Of a stretch of DNA of 64,000 nt, positions 62,887 to 64,000 are shown piece after piece. The position numbers were made by a program, and so were the translations under genes. The notes under the pieces were generated by a model that saw nothing but the letters and a program-made list of their open reading frames with translations, was not told where the DNA came from and did no database searches. Every line of letters begins with the position of its first letter. Position 1 is the stretch's first letter. Origin of the DNA: Porphyra umbilicalis (Eukaryota; Rhodophyta; Bangiophyceae; Bangiales; Bangiaceae); assembly GCA_002049455.2 (NCBI GenBank), contig KV919011.1:1-64000 (forward strand). Reading direction: 5' to 3'.

Positions 62887-64000
62887 ATGGCGACCTCACG
62901 CATGCGCACTCGAAGCGTGTCGAATAGTTTTGAGTCGCAGGGTAGCTCTGGTAGCTCAGCTGGGAGTCAACTGCGTGACGAGGACGTCTTCACGATTGTA
63001 CAAGAATACTTCCTCCGCACATACAAGGCCGTAGACGAAGCGCGGCGCGAGGTGGCGGCGCTAGCTCGCTCTCTGAGGTCATTGTCGGCCGCGACAGCCA
63101 TGTTTGTGAATGACCGGGACGCGTCGACGCTGGCGCGTAACAAGCCGGCGGCGGATGCCAAGCTGCAACGTGCTGACGCTCGCCTGGACGCAGCCCGCGA
63201 ACTGCTCAAGGCCTTGGTTGAAGCTCGAGCCCCGGACAACAGCAACAAGAGCTCCAATAGCGAGTCTAAGGGTGCATCTGACGCAGCTGAAGCGCTGCGC
63301 GGTCTTTTACTTGATCCGGAAGCGGATACTTACCTGGGCGGTGACGACACGGGGGTAGCCTACTACGTTCCAGCTGCCGCAAACCACAAGCTCTCCAACA
63401 TGTACGCGTCCAAGCGTGGGGTACAGGTGGGTGCCGTCTCGCCCCCCGCCTTCATTTGCGACCCCACGGCAGGCGAGTTCTCTCTGAGATGATGCTGCCG
63501 GCGGTGTGGGAGGGCGAGGATGTCCCCGCCGTGGGTCTCCATGGCATCATTCCGCTGCAGCAGAGCATCAAGGGCACTATCGAGGCCACGGGTGTCAACA
63601 CGAGCGAGCGCAAAACTGTACCTGCAGAGATCCCACCCTGGAGGTCGATGGAGGACATCTTCAAGGACCTGATTGACCCGCTGTATGAGAACGAAGCCGA
63701 CGACATGCGACGCTTGTACCGCGCAACGCTTCGGTCGCTGGATTTGCCGCTGTTTCTTTTCATGCCCGACTCTTCAATGGATGTCGTCAACGCTGTCTCT
63801 TGCGGTAATCGCCTCGTGCCGCTGTCCGTAGTTGAGCTCAAGTCCAGCTCTCGGGGTCTCCTTGAGGGTTTCGGCCAAGCCACGAAAGGTGCAACGTGTG
63901 TGGCCGCGGGCCTCGTGCAGAGTGAAGTGGCCTGGCGGGACGTGACCGTGTCGTTCATGGTCTGCAACGGCCACACCATCCTGTTTGGCGGCGTGCACCT
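62887..64000 (+). CDS. Unknown protein with D...ExK nuclease-like motif, partial
   Basis: Runs off the right edge. It starts MATSRMRTRSVSNSFESQGS and has a helical coiled-coil-like first part (EARREVAALARSLRSLSAAT, ADAKLQRADARLDAARELLK). The later part, in another frame, has AVWEGEDVPAVGLHGIIPLQ, MEDIFKDLIDPLYENEADDM and then FMPDSSMDVVNAVSCGNRLV followed by VVELKSSSRGLLEGFGQATK. The Asp and the Glu-x-Lys about 18 residues apart resemble a PD-(D/E)XK nuclease core. The frame changes between 63,427 and 63,490: a GT-AG intron 63,427-63,560 joins in phase, or a small indel near C6 or CTCTCT explains it. Codon use is less GC-biased than the neighbours, with few repeats, hinting at a mobile-element or transferred gene. 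Identity unknown. Confidence 0.6.

Noticed and set aside
1-64000. Retroviral, LTR or other virus-like elements
   Set aside because: I looked for reverse transcriptase, integrase, capsid or polymerase motifs and long terminal repeats and saw none that I can support. Only short MITE-like repeats are present.

Overview
The window looks like a piece of nuclear chromosome from a very GC-rich photosynthetic eukaryote. The best guess is a red alga of the Bangiales type (Porphyra/Pyropia); this is inference. Supporting points: genes with none to two short GT-AG introns (about 160-280 bp), mostly with GTACGT/GTATG/GTGCG-type donors; mitochondrial and chloroplast targeting leaders; a twin-arginine thylakoid-lumen protein; a serine O-acetyltransferase; and heavy GCC/GGC trinucleotide repeats within coding sequence. 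No bacterial operons, rRNA, convincing tRNA or CRISPR were found.

Layout. 1-3450 is repeat-rich DNA: perfect palindromes, a module repeated three times, and a 299 bp MITE with TA duplications. From 3.7 to 23.5 kb lie a plastid- or mitochondrion-targeted WRN-type 3'-5' exonuclease (+), an ataxin-2 (+), SDHAF2 (-) head to head with a PNPOx-FNR fusion flavoprotein (+), a MAP kinase (+), a 3.7 kb ultra-GC island, a claudin-like four-TM protein (+) and a small secreted protein (-). From 25.6 to 38.2 kb lie a four-to-six-TM protein (-), a large secreted malectin/PKD/TIG/sugar-dehydrogenase-like protein (+), an LDAH-type hydrolase (-) and the complex I assembly factor NDUFAF5 (+). From 38.6 to 48 kb lie a giant disordered protein with Arg-quartet repeats (-), serine O-acetyltransferase (+) and SEC13 (-). 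48-52.3 kb is gene-poor. From 52.3 to 60.1 kb lie a predicted pseudokinase (+), a thylakoid-lumen protein (+) and a PH-domain protein (+). 60.3-62.9 kb holds repeats. A gene of different composition with a D...ExK motif runs off the right edge.

The genes are unrelated housekeeping and regulatory loci, not one pathway. Two serve mitochondrial respiratory-complex assembly (SDHAF2, NDUFAF5). The strongest pattern across the window is that about ten recognisable genes change reading frame exactly at poly-G/poly-C runs of about 7-20 bases. I read these mainly as length errors in the consensus sequence, but real repeat instability is possible, and protein coordinates through such runs are approximate. 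The most novel biology is in the Arg-quartet repeat protein, the MAP kinase with TAH in place of TxY, the pseudokinase, and the palindrome/MITE cluster at the left end.
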